Source: Siphonodentalium dalli (lineage: Eukaryota; Mollusca; Scaphopoda; Gadilida; Siphonodentaliidae). Taken from it: a DNA stretch of 64,000 nt. The stretch is taken from positions 132,687,989 to 132,751,988 of the forward strand of contig CP136068.1 in the NCBI GenBank assembly GCA_032622095.1, written 5' to 3'. Numbering within the stretch: the stretch's first letter is position 1; each line of letters starts with the position of its first letter. Under the pieces are notes generated by a model that was not told the origin of the DNA, ran no database searches, and worked only from the letters and a program-made list of their open reading frames with translations. Shown here piece by piece: positions 36,035 to 45,904 of this stretch. The position numbers and the translations under genes were made by a program.

Positions 36035-36759
36035 ATGACAGTTAATCCTTATATTTATATACATTTAGCGAAAAAGCCACTTTTGTAAATGTATTTAAAT
36101 CGAAAAGTGTATCGTGACAAAACCAGCCCAAAATATCCCATAGCACCCTTGGCAAAAGTTAACAGGAACAATTGAAACCCGATTATTTAGTAAGTCAATC
36201 CTGCGCGAATCCAAATGCACCCAAAACATTACGCGTTCGTCTTTCCAAACCCAAATGACGTATCGATGTTGTTATGAGCTTGCAGTTATGAGCTGTTGCG
36301 CATTCACCGAGAAATAATTGCAACTAGCCACTGGGCGCCGACCAATCGGAATGCTGGATTTAGTGATTATCACACTTAGTATGTAAATATATAGCAATAT
36401 TATAAGCACGCGAATCGCAATATTAAGATCTAATTATCGCAACAGTGTCGAAAGCGATAATTAGCTTATAGTCGCTCCACGTGCGATGAAAGTGTGGTAT
36501 TGTGCGCGTAAATGACGCGCTTAATAAACTAATTCTTCTAAGTTGTATTGTAGTGTATATCGGTGTCTTGGCGGTAAACGGTACTTGAAAATATTCTTTG
36601 GTCAATTAAGAAACATCGTCGGCTTTTAGGGTCAAAGTATTAACAATGTGATAATGGTATTTGGCAAACTTTATTCCCCTTATTAACATTATTCTTATGC
36701 ATTTGAGGCATTATGTATTACTTGTACGCAACACGACTTCCATGGGTTGAATAGCGACA

Positions 36760-36930
36760 GCCAGATGTTTGTTCCAGCCACAGAGAATCCTAATCACTGT
36801 ACTGTATGTGGGCAAGTTTGGGATGGAAAGCTGTTGAAGTTTGGGATGGAAAGCTGTTGAAGTTTGGGTTTCGGTGGCTTCTACTGCATGTATAATAATG
36901 CGGTGCTTTTTGGGTTAGAATAAAAAAAAA
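36760..36930 (+). mobile_element. SINE relic
   Basis: Shares TGTATGTGGGCAAGTTTG and a GGTTTCGGTGGCTTCT…GCGGTG body with the SINE at 17515, and ends in AATAAAAAAAAATTC. An internal 22-bp unit (GTTTGGGATGGAAAGCTG…) is tandemly duplicated at 36818-36862. 36931-37765 holds no gene. Confidence 0.4.
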
Positions 36931-37769
36931 TTCAATCAAATGAAAGAAATTATCAATGCTGTGTCCAGCTATATAGCGTTCTTCATTATGTAATATAACT
37001 CAGCTGAAAGATGACAAATTATTCACAATGTTCAGAATATTGATACATCTATAATTATGAGTAGATTTCAATAAGGGTGCGGTCCGAACACCCGAGCTGC
37101 ACATACGAGTGGGCTTCGGATTTCAGGTTTCCAGTCCCTATAAAAGGGGTGCATGGTTTTTCCTGACCGGCTGTGCAAACTTTCTAGGATGTATTTACAT
37201 TGTGTCTGTAAATTAGTATAGCATGTGCCCACATATAACCTGTAAAGCATGTTACGCAATAAACGCCGTATGTGACCACAGCTAGTGTGGCTCAGTTGCA
37301 AACGAGTGTTTGTTTGAAATATGAGAGAATTGGGAATACACATGTTTGTCATATCCCTGATATAACTAGCATAGTTATGTTCAACCATTATAGCTAAAAA
37401 GACTGACTCTAATACATGTACTGAATGAAAGAAAATAACTCATAATTAGATATGCTGAAGATTGTTGGACAACGGGGTTACATTGCGTATCAGTGCAGTA
37501 AGTAAAGTAAAAGTAAATGCAGGTTTTCATGCGAATATTCAAACATGACAAGCACGATCAGCAATATTTCATGATATATCTGAGTCATTTAGTGCCACAA
37601 AGGAACATTTGGTATAATGCTTGTATGTACTTCAAGCATTTATCGACATATTTCGATATTGGGAAAATTTCAAAAGAGAATATTATTATATGCATTGTGT
37701 AGCTCTAATCACATGTGCATGCATGGCTTTAGTGAAATCGTTAATCTGGTGGGGAATAAACAGTATTAA

Positions 37770-38162
37770 CCCTTTACCCAACAAACCGGCCAAAACCGGC
37801 CAAATAAAGCTGCAACAGCCTAAATTATCTTGGGTCTGTCTCAATAAAACCATACAAATATGGATATCATTGGAACCGGCTCATTGACCACATTGTGATA
37901 GTTACAGTTATGCCATGTGCCAATGCATTCTCTTATATATGCGAGTCGACCATAGGTCGCCTCGCATATATAAGAGAATGCATTGGCCTTAAGAGAATGC
38001 ATTAACACTTTTTACCATTTTTTCTTACATTCTTAAATTAACAATTTTATAATTTTTAATGTGTTAAGCCAATGCATTCTCTTATATATGCGAGGCGACC
38101 TATGATCGACTCGCATATATAAGAGAATACATTGGCACAGGGCCCTTCTGTTGGGTAAAGGG
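37770..38162 (-). mobile_element. TTAA double-hairpin MITE, copy C (reverse)
   Basis: TTAA at 37766-37769 and 38163-38166. Palindromes at 37919-37987 and 38068-38136; the second has a T-to-A-type slip (CCTATGATCGAC). The right end lies only 48 bp before the 3' exon of the fucosyltransferase gene, so it sits where the branch point of that intron would be expected nearby. Confidence 0.85.
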
Positions 38163-38210
38163 TTAAAACTAAAAATGACCAACAATTACACATACACTAT
38201 GTTATTCCAG

Positions 38211-38745
38211 GTTTGTTCAAGAACTGCAGAAATATATTGACATTGATACATATGGGTCGTGCGGTGACAGGCAATGTCCGAAAAGTAACGTCTGTGAAGA
38301 ACTTCTAAGTACATATAAGTTCCAACTGACATTGGAGAGCGGGATATGCATGGATTACCTGATCGAGAAACCGTGGCAGGCTATCAACCGTACAGCCATA
38401 CCAGTGGTTCTTGGGGGTAGTAACTACTCAGCCGTTCTTCCAGAAGGATCTTTTATTAATGTGTTGGATTTCGTTAATGCAAAAGATTTGGCACAGCACT
38501 TGCTCAACGTTGGGGCGGACTCTAGGAAATACAACGAGTATTTCCGGTGGAAAACTCATTTTGAGGTAAAACATTCTGCGGGAAGCGAGTTGTGCAAACT
38601 TTGTTCTGATATCCATGACTCAGCTCGACCTGCACAGGTGTACAGAGACTTCCATGGATGGATGGTGGAGAAGGACGTTGGATCAGATTACTGCCAACAA
38701 TTCTCGGTAAGTGAAGGTCGCCGACATGTTGACATGTTGACATGA
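38211..38745 (+). CDS. Alpha-1,3-fucosyltransferase (GT10), 3' coding exon
   Basis: This exon completes the catalytic domain. It opens FVQELQKYIDIDTYGSCG, the family's 'ELQKYI.VD.YG.CG' stretch. Next is YKFQLTLESGICMDYLIEKP, the GDP-fucose-binding motif (usually YKF.L.FENS…DY.TEK; the Glu and the EK pair are kept but FENS has become LESG). Then come IPVVLGGSNY, LPEGSFINVLDF and YFRWK. Cysteines in SELCKLCSDIHD match the C-terminal disulphide region. There are two ways to end the protein. Reading through gives VSEGRRHVDMLT and a stop at 38743-38745 (about 395 residues in total). Alternatively the strong donor TCG|GTAAGT at 38707 is used (about 383 residues plus a short last exon). Both fit the usual 360-410 residue length. 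I favour splicing. Confidence 0.85.
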
Positions 38746-38880
38746 AGCATATGTTTTACCCAATGTACACTGGACAGTGTTTTGCCGCTCTAAGTTTATT
38801 GCAATGACATACAGTCTATATATCACAAGAAACTTGGCACCGCGCCAACACAATAACCGATCGTCTGTATCTTGCTTCAG

Positions 38881-38957
38881 GCGGATTAATACTATTTCGA
38901 AAAGCCGCGCATGACACCAACACCAGTCAATGCAAACTGATTGCTTTGTTCATTAAA
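38881..38957 (+). other. Possible tiny last exon and poly(A) signal of the fucosyltransferase gene
   Basis: After the donor at 38707, a pyrimidine-rich acceptor CTTGCTTCAG ends at 38880. Spliced in phase 0 it would add Ala-Asp and a TAA stop at 38887-38889. An ATTAAA polyadenylation hexamer lies at 38952-38957. The arrangement is consistent but short, and cDNA would be needed to prefer it over read-through to 38745. Confidence 0.35.
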
Positions 38958-39262
38958 GTTAAATGTTTGTCCAACTTCATTGCACTAACGAAATAGACAC
39001 AAAAACAAAGAGGCAGATTGTGGGCACTATATGTTCTGTCGCCAATCACAAAGCGCTCCATACTGTCAAATACGGTTGTGAAGCGTCTTTGACAACGCTG
39101 CAAATGTATGCATTTGGCATCTTCTTTTAAGGATTTTGATTTGTTAAAAAGCCATAAAGCTGTAGTTTTTTCATGCGATATACAATTCAATTAAGTTTAT
39201 TCAGATCGTCAATATAGACATTACAGAAGAGTTGTATACATAAATACAATGTATATATATAC

Positions 39263-39455
39263 AGCAATGCCCAAAGAAACCGACCACACAACCACAGCAG
39301 TACCATGGGCAGCCCCTCAGGACCCAGTCGGAAATACGGCCCGCCACCATCCATCGGAAAGCTATCGGCGATAGCTTTCCGATGAATGGCAACAAGCCAC
39401 ACCCCGACAAAATCCCGAAAAACAACCCACCATCCCGCCCCGGTCAGGTGGTCAA
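39263..39455. mobile_element. Fold-back MITE, copy 3, strongly T-to-C biased
   Basis: Aligns over both arms with the fold-back MITEs at 16727 and 42746. The tip GCTTTCCGATGAATGGCAAC is unchanged, but outward nearly every T has become C: for example TTTAGTCGG reads CCCAGTCGG and TTCTGCTGTGG reads TCCCGCCCCGG. By hand alignment about 34 of about 50 differences are T-to-C, on the same strand in both arms. 38958-39262 holds no recognised feature. Confidence 0.7.
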
Positions 39456-39539
39456 CCACTTTGGTAATCACTGTATGGTCATTACAGGTATACATGTACA
39501 TGTAGAAATGGGGTGGACGATATTCTTTACCTACACTGT

Positions 39540-40581
39540 TTAAGTTTGACAGGCTGCTGGTAGTAAGCCCCAGGGGGACCTAAATATCTCAAGGACCTTC
39601 CTAATAAATACTGACAAGTTTTTAACTGTCTTATGATTTCGGGAGTTAAATAGAGCGGCTAATTTATAAGTGTTTGGTCTCTGATAGAAGTAGGGTTTTA
39701 GATATTTTATTCTTAATTCGCTAAGTTCCCTACCCTTCAGTACCATGTGATATTCATCGCCGATTTCGAGATTACATAGAGTGCAGAATCTGTCGGAATA
39801 ATCGGTATTCGTCCAAGCACCGAGGTCTATAGGGAGTTCGTGGTTTCTAGTGCGGAAAGCTAACGTGTCTTCAACTCGTTGTGTTGGGATATCAGATTTT
39901 ATGAAACTCGTTAACCCTTTACCCAACAGAAGAGCCCTGTGCCAATGCATTCTCTTATATATGCGAGTCGACCATAGGTCGCCTCGCATATATAAGAGAA
40001 TGCATTGGCTTAACACATTAAAAATTTAAAAATTGTTAAAGAATGTAAGAAAAAATGGTAAAAAGTGTTTTAGGCCAATGCATTCTCTTATATATGCGAG
40101 GCGACCTATGGTCGACTCGCATATATAAGAGAATGCATTGGCACAGGGCATAACTGTAACTATCACAATGTGGTCAAAGGAGCCGGTTCCAATGATATCC
40201 ATATTTGTATGGTTCTATTGAGACAGACCGAAGATATTTTTGGCTGATGAAGCTTTATTTGGCCGGTTTTGGCCGGTTTGTTGAGTAAAGGGTTAACTTT
40301 GATAAGGTGTCGACATAATGGTTTGTCTTTAGTGTTGCGTAATTTGCAACACCTATAACATTTCGTTTTTTTTCCTGTGAATTCTATTGGTAAGAGCGGG
40401 CTCTCGATTCATTATATTTATCACACTTCAGCAGATAATGGAATACAATGACAACGTATTCAGCAGTACAGAGCGCGCAACTCAGTTCTCCAATATCAAA
40501 ATCATGCCATCTATCCATATCGACTGGGAGCTTATTGTTGCATGTTCGAAATTTGCATGATGTTCTGTCATTTTCATTCAT
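39540..40581 (-). pseudogene. C-terminal remnants of a second LINE type, split by MITE copy D
   Basis: Two related fragments read on the minus strand. 40581-40384: CKFRTCNNKLPVDMDRWHDF … CALC … FHYLLKCDKYNESR. Then 40380-40297 joined to 39910-39540: SFIKSDIPTQRVEDTLAFR, NHELPIDLGAW, FCTLCNLEIGDEYHMVLKG (the final Cys of the usual CxxC…H…C is Gly). This 'FRT.NHKLP…C..C…GDE.H' domain is the tail of many invertebrate LINE polyproteins. The RT domain is absent. Removing copy D at its TTAA restores an open frame across the junction. Confidence 0.75.
39915..40292 (+). mobile_element. TTAA double-hairpin MITE, copy D
   Basis: TTAA at 39911-39914 and 40293-40296. Palindromes at 39941-40009 and 40074-40142. 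Forward, like copy A. It lies in a LINE remnant, downstream of the fucosyltransferase exons. The right terminus is TGAGTAAAGGG in place of TGGGTAAAGGG. Confidence 0.85.
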
Positions 40582-40655
40582 CCAATCTATAGGTGGTCTT
40601 CAAAATGGATATGTACTGCGAAGCTATACGGTGTATGTTCTTTTAACAGATACCA
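40378..40655. repeat. LINE-derived direct duplication, copy 1
   Basis: About 280 bp that recur at 41099-41470, on the far side of the R1 repeat. The first 168 bp are about 96 percent identical (AAGAGCGGGCTCTCGATTC and so on). Confidence 0.8.
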
Positions 40656-41098
40656 GGCCACTTAAAATAATTGTTCGTGGAATAACCCATATGGTGGACG
40701 TTGTATTTAAATAATTACCAGTCCTCTCTTGATATTGATAGCAGTAGTGGATAAGGATTTCCCCGACGCAGGGGCTATATATGATCCCCGACGCAGGGGC
40801 TATATATGATTCCGAAAGCTACCAGGCGGGGTGGCTAATTCTGAGCTATTTAAGTAAAACATATTATATTGTACCTTCTTGCCCAGATTATTCAACTAAG
40901 TCCCTTAGCGATTTGAAGCTGTCGAGACCCCACGCCAAACAAGCATCATGGTCGAAAAATGTTCTATATCAAGCCTGTGTATGCCAGACGGTCGCTTCTG
41001 GTGTTCACGCATTAATGAAATACCATATATCACACAGCCTTGACTAACTTCCGCATCCGTAAGAGAAGACATGTTTTGGACTGGCCTTAAATGTCCTG
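40656..41098 (+). mobile_element. Repeat R1, copy 1
   Basis: Bounded by ACCAGGCCACTTAAAATAAT and CTGGCCTTAAATGTCCTGA. It contains a tandem duplication of CCCCGACGCAGGGGCTATAT (40763-40810). The same sequence lies inverted at 43605-44080 and again forward, interrupted, at 44125-45655. Family unknown. Confidence 0.75.
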
Positions 41099-41470
41099 AA
41101 TTCTATTGGCAAGAGCGGGCTCTCGATTCATTATATTTATCACACTTCAGCAGATAATGGAATACAATGACAACGTATTCAGCAGTACAGAGCGCGCAAC
41201 TCTGTTCTCCAATATCAATATCATGCCATCTACCCATATCGACTGGGAGCTTATTGTTGCATGCACTGGCCTAACAAAATTTATGTTATTTTTTTATAAT
41301 TGTTAAAGAATGTAAGAAAAATGATAAAAAGTTGTAAAGAATGTAAGAGAAAATTATAAAAAATTATAAAATTGTTAAAGAATATATGAACAACTATTAA
41401 AAATTGTTAAAGAATGTAACAAAAAATGATAATGGATATGCACTGCGAAGCTATATGTTCTTTTAACTTG
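41099..41470. repeat. LINE-derived direct duplication, copy 2, with hairpin-MITE interior
   Basis: Copy of 40378-40655 in which the middle (41262-41437) is replaced by sequence like the spacer of the double-hairpin MITEs (GTTAAAGAATGTAAGAAAAA repeated four times, preceded by GCACTGGCCTAAC). The hairpins themselves are missing. Confidence 0.65.
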
Positions 41471-41564
41471 TCATTATATTAAATCAGACCTTGCCCTGTT
41501 TTTTACAGCTTTCAAGATTTGTTCTAAATGCGGTGGACTACTTCTTCTACAAGATCAATTTATG

Positions 41565-42078
41565 ACGGGGTAGACGGAGATGTACGGAAGACCATGCATG
41601 CAGCGAATAACCCGACAGCGTGCAGGAAATCGACTTATTTCCGAGATAGAAGATTTGCGGGAGGCAACTGCAGTGAATAGCCCGGCAACATGCAGGGCAT
41701 CAACTTATATGTATGTCGGATATATACACTCTTGGAGTAAATGTGTATAAATTCCACACAATACGTTTTAATTTTGATATTAAACAAAATTGTGTAGAGA
41801 TGACATATGTGTCGGTCGAATTTTCTCAACGTTGATTATGAGTGAATATAGTTAATAGATGAGATATTTTCTATTTGAGATACAAACCTCGTAAAAACTA
41901 CCATATTCAAACCCTGGCAGCAACTTGAATACTTTGTGCCACACTGTTCGGTGTTGATACAAGCACATGCAGTGTATAACATATTAACAACTGCTGCCAA
42001 TGTTTTGTGCTGTGGTAGCCTATGCGAGTTTTGTGTCTCCAATAGAATATATCTCATCTGCTAACTACAATATTATTA
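41565..42078. repeat. Tandem and inverted repeat segment
   Basis: Two 58-bp units with GCAGYGAATARCCCGRCARC lie at 41598-41700; a third is at 43005-43035. 41740-41835 is inverted at 42555-42690 (GTGTATAAATTCCACACAAT). No gene; the open frame at 41836-42057 has no motif. Confidence 0.5.
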
Positions 42079-42219
42079 GTTATCTTCGGCAACATCGGGG
42101 GTATATGGAGATTTAATACCTGGATGTCGATTTTGAACCCCGAGGCGGAGCCGAGGGGTTAAAAAAGAGACATCCAGGTATTAAATCTCCATGTACCCCA
42201 CGATGTTGCCGGAGATAAC
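42079..42219. repeat. Long palindrome, 50-bp arms
   Basis: Arms 42079-42128 and 42169-42219 (GGAGATTTAATACCTGGATG and complement). The loop also pairs: ACCCCGAGGC with GCCGAGGGGT. One of the longest near-perfect hairpins here. 42220-42733 holds no gene. Confidence 0.85.
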
Positions 42220-42745
42220 GATTTTGTCCCCACAACAATAACCATGTCTCCTTAATTTAAGTGTGTTTTTCATAGGTTATCCGATTAATTCACACCAATA
42301 AGAATAATTCAGTAGCTGACCTAAGGACACGGCGTCAGTTGACGTCAAATTCGGCGTGCGAGAGCAACGTCACGATTGGTGGAAACTGCCAGTTCAAGGG
42401 TCATTCATATACCCCCGATGTTTCACGTGCTCATATACCCCGATGTTTGGCGCACGTTCTCTTATACCCCGCCGTCAAGGCTGACGGGGGACATGGTGAT
42501 TTAAACGTGGCGTTGTAGCCAATCAGATTGCTAGTTACAACCGGATGTGGGGACAAACTCATATATTCCCTCATATTCAACGTTGAGAAATTCCATCGAC
42601 ACAGATGCCATGTGTCATTTCTAAATAATATAAATATATTAAATAATAAATAAATTAAAACATATTGTGTGGAATTTATACACATTTGTTCTAAGAGCGT
42701 AGACGAATGTCTACGGAAGACGATGACCGGTGCCATACAGATGCA

Positions 42746-42953
42746 GTAATGCTCTAAGTAATCGACTTCTTAACCACAGCAGAATTATGGGTAACTTTTC
42801 AGGATTTAGTCGGAATATGGCTTGTTGCCATTCATCGGAAAGTTCTCACCGAGAGCTTTTCGATGAATGGCAACAAGCCATATTTCCGACTAAATCCTGA
42901 AAAGTTACCCATAATTCTGCTGTGGTTAAGAAGTCGATTACTTAGAGCATTAC
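42746..42953. mobile_element. Fold-back MITE, copy 2, with 12-bp flanking repeat
   Basis: Ends GTAATGCTCTAAGTAATCGA and its complement; whole element is a 208-bp hairpin with a TCTCACCGAGAG tip. Flanks are CATACAGATGCA (42734-42745) and CATACAGATACA (42954-42965), a likely target duplication with one mismatch. Confidence 0.85.
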
Positions 42954-43440
42954 CATACAGATACATTATGACGGAGATAGATGAAGTTTTACGGGAGAAG
43001 GGCATGCAGTGAATAGTCGGGCAGCATACATGTACACATCGCTCTCGACACCTTAAACCGATATAGGATAGGATAGGATAATAATTGTATTTGCAATATA
43101 CACACATTGAAAGTACAATTACGAATATAATACACAATACATCGAATCATGTATAGTTGTGGAAATTCCGTAGAATAACGCTTTCCACTGCTTTTTAAAT
43201 ACCACCTTTACTTCCAGGAAAGAATCACATTGATCTCCTGCGGTAAATATATATATGGAGTTTATATATTTTCCTCAATGTACGATCACATTTGTTTTGT
43301 TTTGTAATTATAAGCATATGTTATAGGTAGCCCGATGTTGAAATAAATTGTATAATGCCAAGTATGTTATTGTGTTTAAGTTTTATAAATAACATGATTC
43401 GGTTTTACAGCTAGTTGTTTCAATGATCGGTTTCTTCATC

Positions 43441-44080
43441 TAAGGGTGGATACACACATGCATGTAATTTATGTATGTAAAATACATGTATTTTACATGG
43501 CCACACCAATAATTGACAACATTAATCACCTGCGCGCGAGCGATTCGTTGTTAACAGGCCAGACAAGTGAGTAGTGATAAGCGAAGTCAAACTGTCTGCT
43601 ATCAGGACATTTAAGGCCAGTCTAAATCATGTCTTCTCTTACGGATGCGGAAATTAGTCAAGTCTGTGTGATATCTGGCATTTTATTAATGCACGCACAC
43701 CAGAATCGACATGCACGTATGGCATAAACAGGCTTGATATAGAACATTTTCGACCATGACTCTTGTTTGGCGTGGGGTCTCGAAAGCTTCAAATCGCTAA
43801 GGACTTAGTTGAATGTATCGGTTGGAATAATCTGGGCAAGAAGGTACAATACAATATGTTTTACTTAAATAGCTCAGAGTTAGCCACCCGGCCTGGTAGC
43901 TTTCGGGATCATAGAGCCCCAAGTCGGGAATCATATGTATAGCCTGCGTCGGGGAAATCCTGATCCACCACTGCTATAAATATCAAGAGAGGATTGGTAA
44001 CTATTTAAATATAACGTCCACCATATGGGTTATCCCACGAACAATTATTTTAAGTGGCCTGGCGACTCGGTACAAGATAT
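43441..44080 (-). mobile_element. Repeat R1, copy 2 (inverted), with terminal segment
   Basis: Starts GGTGGATACACACATGCATG at 43444 and runs as the reverse complement of R1 to 44080. It pairs with 44125-44196 and 45240-45787, forming a fold-back about 2.3 kb long. 42966-43440 has no gene. Confidence 0.7.
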
Positions 44081-44196
44081 CCATTCCGACTTAATTGTAA
44101 CTAGAACTCAGTAGATAAGCAGCTATCTTGGACCGAGTCGCCAGGCCACTTAAAATAATTGTTCGTGGAATAACCCATATGGTGGACGTTGTATTT

Positions 44197-45095
44197 AATT
44201 GTAATACGACCCTGCCTAACTATGCTTAAAAGCCATGTTCTGATTGGCCAGTGGCCCGAGTTATCATGGCTATCTCGTTCCAGTTTTGTGGTACAATTCT
44301 ACTTTTTCCAATTGTACCACGAAAAAAATCGGTTTATTCAGATCGCCGCACGCGACTTTTCCCGTCTTTTCTAACTCCGCGCAAACGGGGCATCAACGGA
44401 GTACACCCGCACCCGTAACCCTTTTAATTTTGCTACATCTTGACAATCTTGCGAATTTTCTAGCGATTTGTCGCTTGAAACCAGTTTGGTTGCCAATGAA
44501 TATGGTCCAAATGATGTTATGGTATATTGATATATGTTACGACCAAAGAAAGTTACTTAATAAGTATATTAAATGACAAAATAAATCCATGGGGCCGGGC
44601 TGTGCATTCGTCGATTCGAATCTCGTCATTCTCGATCATATTCGATATTTCGGAATCAAGTTGAAAATGCAAGCGTTTGTTCACCAGTACAGAAGGGGGA
44701 TAAGATTAGTTTAGTAAACTAGATCATTTAGATCGCTTTGTGTAAGGAAAATGGTCCATAGTCGATGATCATATTCATGTTGTCCCAACAACGTTCAACA
44801 CAGAAATGACCGCAATCGTATTCCTGTACAATTTAAATGAAAGGAACGGGCGTCGCTGAAAACACATCGTTTTTTAGCCAATCACAACGATTATTTTCTA
44901 GAAGAGGTGCCTCGAAAAGTCAACGGGGGAATTTCATAACAAGTCAAGATTACCGGAGTACTCCATGCAAAGAAATCGAGTACGCCCAATACGAATTACA
45001 CCACGAAATGTTTTCTCACCTGAGACCGAATAAGCGCAGTATTTCGTTGACAATTCAGTCGAATTGTGACCATAAACTTTCAGTCGTATTACAAA
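44197..45095. mobile_element. 900-bp element with TTGTAATACGAC termini
   Basis: TTGTAATACGAC at 44199 and GTCGTATTACAA at 45084-45095 are inverted. It contains a small hairpin (44290-44325, TGGTACAATT…AATTGTACCA). The open frame at 44837-45103 has no recognised motif. Confidence 0.5.
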
Positions 45096-45239
45096 AGAAA
45101 TAAATACACGGTGTATCGGTGTGTATGGTCAAGTTGTACCACAAAAACTGATTGTAGGACTCCGCTACGCGTCGTCCTACAATCAGTTTTTTGTGGTACA
45201 ACTTGACCATACACACCTCTACACCGTGTATTTATTTCT
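45096..45239. repeat. 144-bp near-perfect palindrome
   Basis: Arms 45096-45160 and 45173-45239 share AGAAATAAATACACGGTGTA and GGTCAAGTTGTACCACAAAA, with a 12-bp CG-rich tip (TCCGCTACGCGT). Adjoins the TTGTAATACGAC element. Confidence 0.85.
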
Positions 45240-45904
45240 TAAATAATTACCAGTCCTCTCTTGCTATTGATAGCAGTAGTGGATAAGGATTTCCCCGACG
45301 CAGGCTATACATATGATCCCCGACGCAGGGGCTATATATGATTCCGAAAGCTACCAGGCCGGGTGGCTAATTCTGAGCTATTTAAGTAAAACATATTATA
45401 TTGTAACTTCTTGCCCAGCTTATTCCGATCGATACATTCAACTAAGTCCCTTAGCGATTTGAAGCTTTCGAGACCCCACGCCAAACAATCATCATGGTCG
45501 AAAATGTTCTATATCAAGCCTGTATATGCCAGACGTGTCGCTTCTGGTGTTCACGCATTAATGAAATGCCATATATCACACAGACTTGACTAACTTCCGC
45601 ATCCGTAAGAGAAGACATGTTTTGGTCTGGCCTTAAATGTCCTGATAGCAGACAGTTTGACTTCGCTTATCGCTACTCACTTGTCTGGCCTGTTAACAAT
45701 GAATCGCTCGCGCGCAGGTGATTGATGTTGCCAATCATTCGTGTGGCCATGTAAAATACATGTAATACATGTGTGTATCCACCCTAAAGTTGAAACATGG
45801 CATACATAACGTGTCGTAAACCTTTAGGATTATAACGGCCGTTTGACAGCAAACACAATAATAATGTGGTCGTGGTGTCAACTGTTTAGTATTGAAGAAT
45901 ATCA

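Larger units (their letters stand above)
24997..38210 (+). other. 13.2 kb phase-2 intron of the fucosyltransferase gene
   Basis: The intron starts with GTTAGT at 24997 and ends with GTTATTCCAG at 38201-38210. Joining exon 1 (…AG) to exon 2 (G…) makes an Arg codon and continues the GT10 frame without a break. The intron holds at least a dozen mobile elements, listed separately, including two complete TTAA-flanked hairpin MITEs in opposite orientation about 1 kb apart. No host exon with GT10 similarity was found inside it. Confidence 0.8.
44125..45787 (+). mobile_element. Repeat R1, copy 3, interrupted by two insertions
   Basis: R1 starts at 44125 (ACCGAGTCGCCAGGCCACTT), stops near 44199, resumes at 45240 (AAATAATTACCAGTCCTCTC) and ends with CATGTGTGTATCCACCC near 45787. 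The break is at a TTAA that appears on both sides. The insert is 44197-45239. Confidence 0.7.

Noticed and set aside
39940-40016. Basic peptide MLSQCILLYMRGDLWSTRIY… that recurs at 30326 and 39540
   Set aside because: It is a translation of the 69-bp hairpin and appears wherever the MITE is present.
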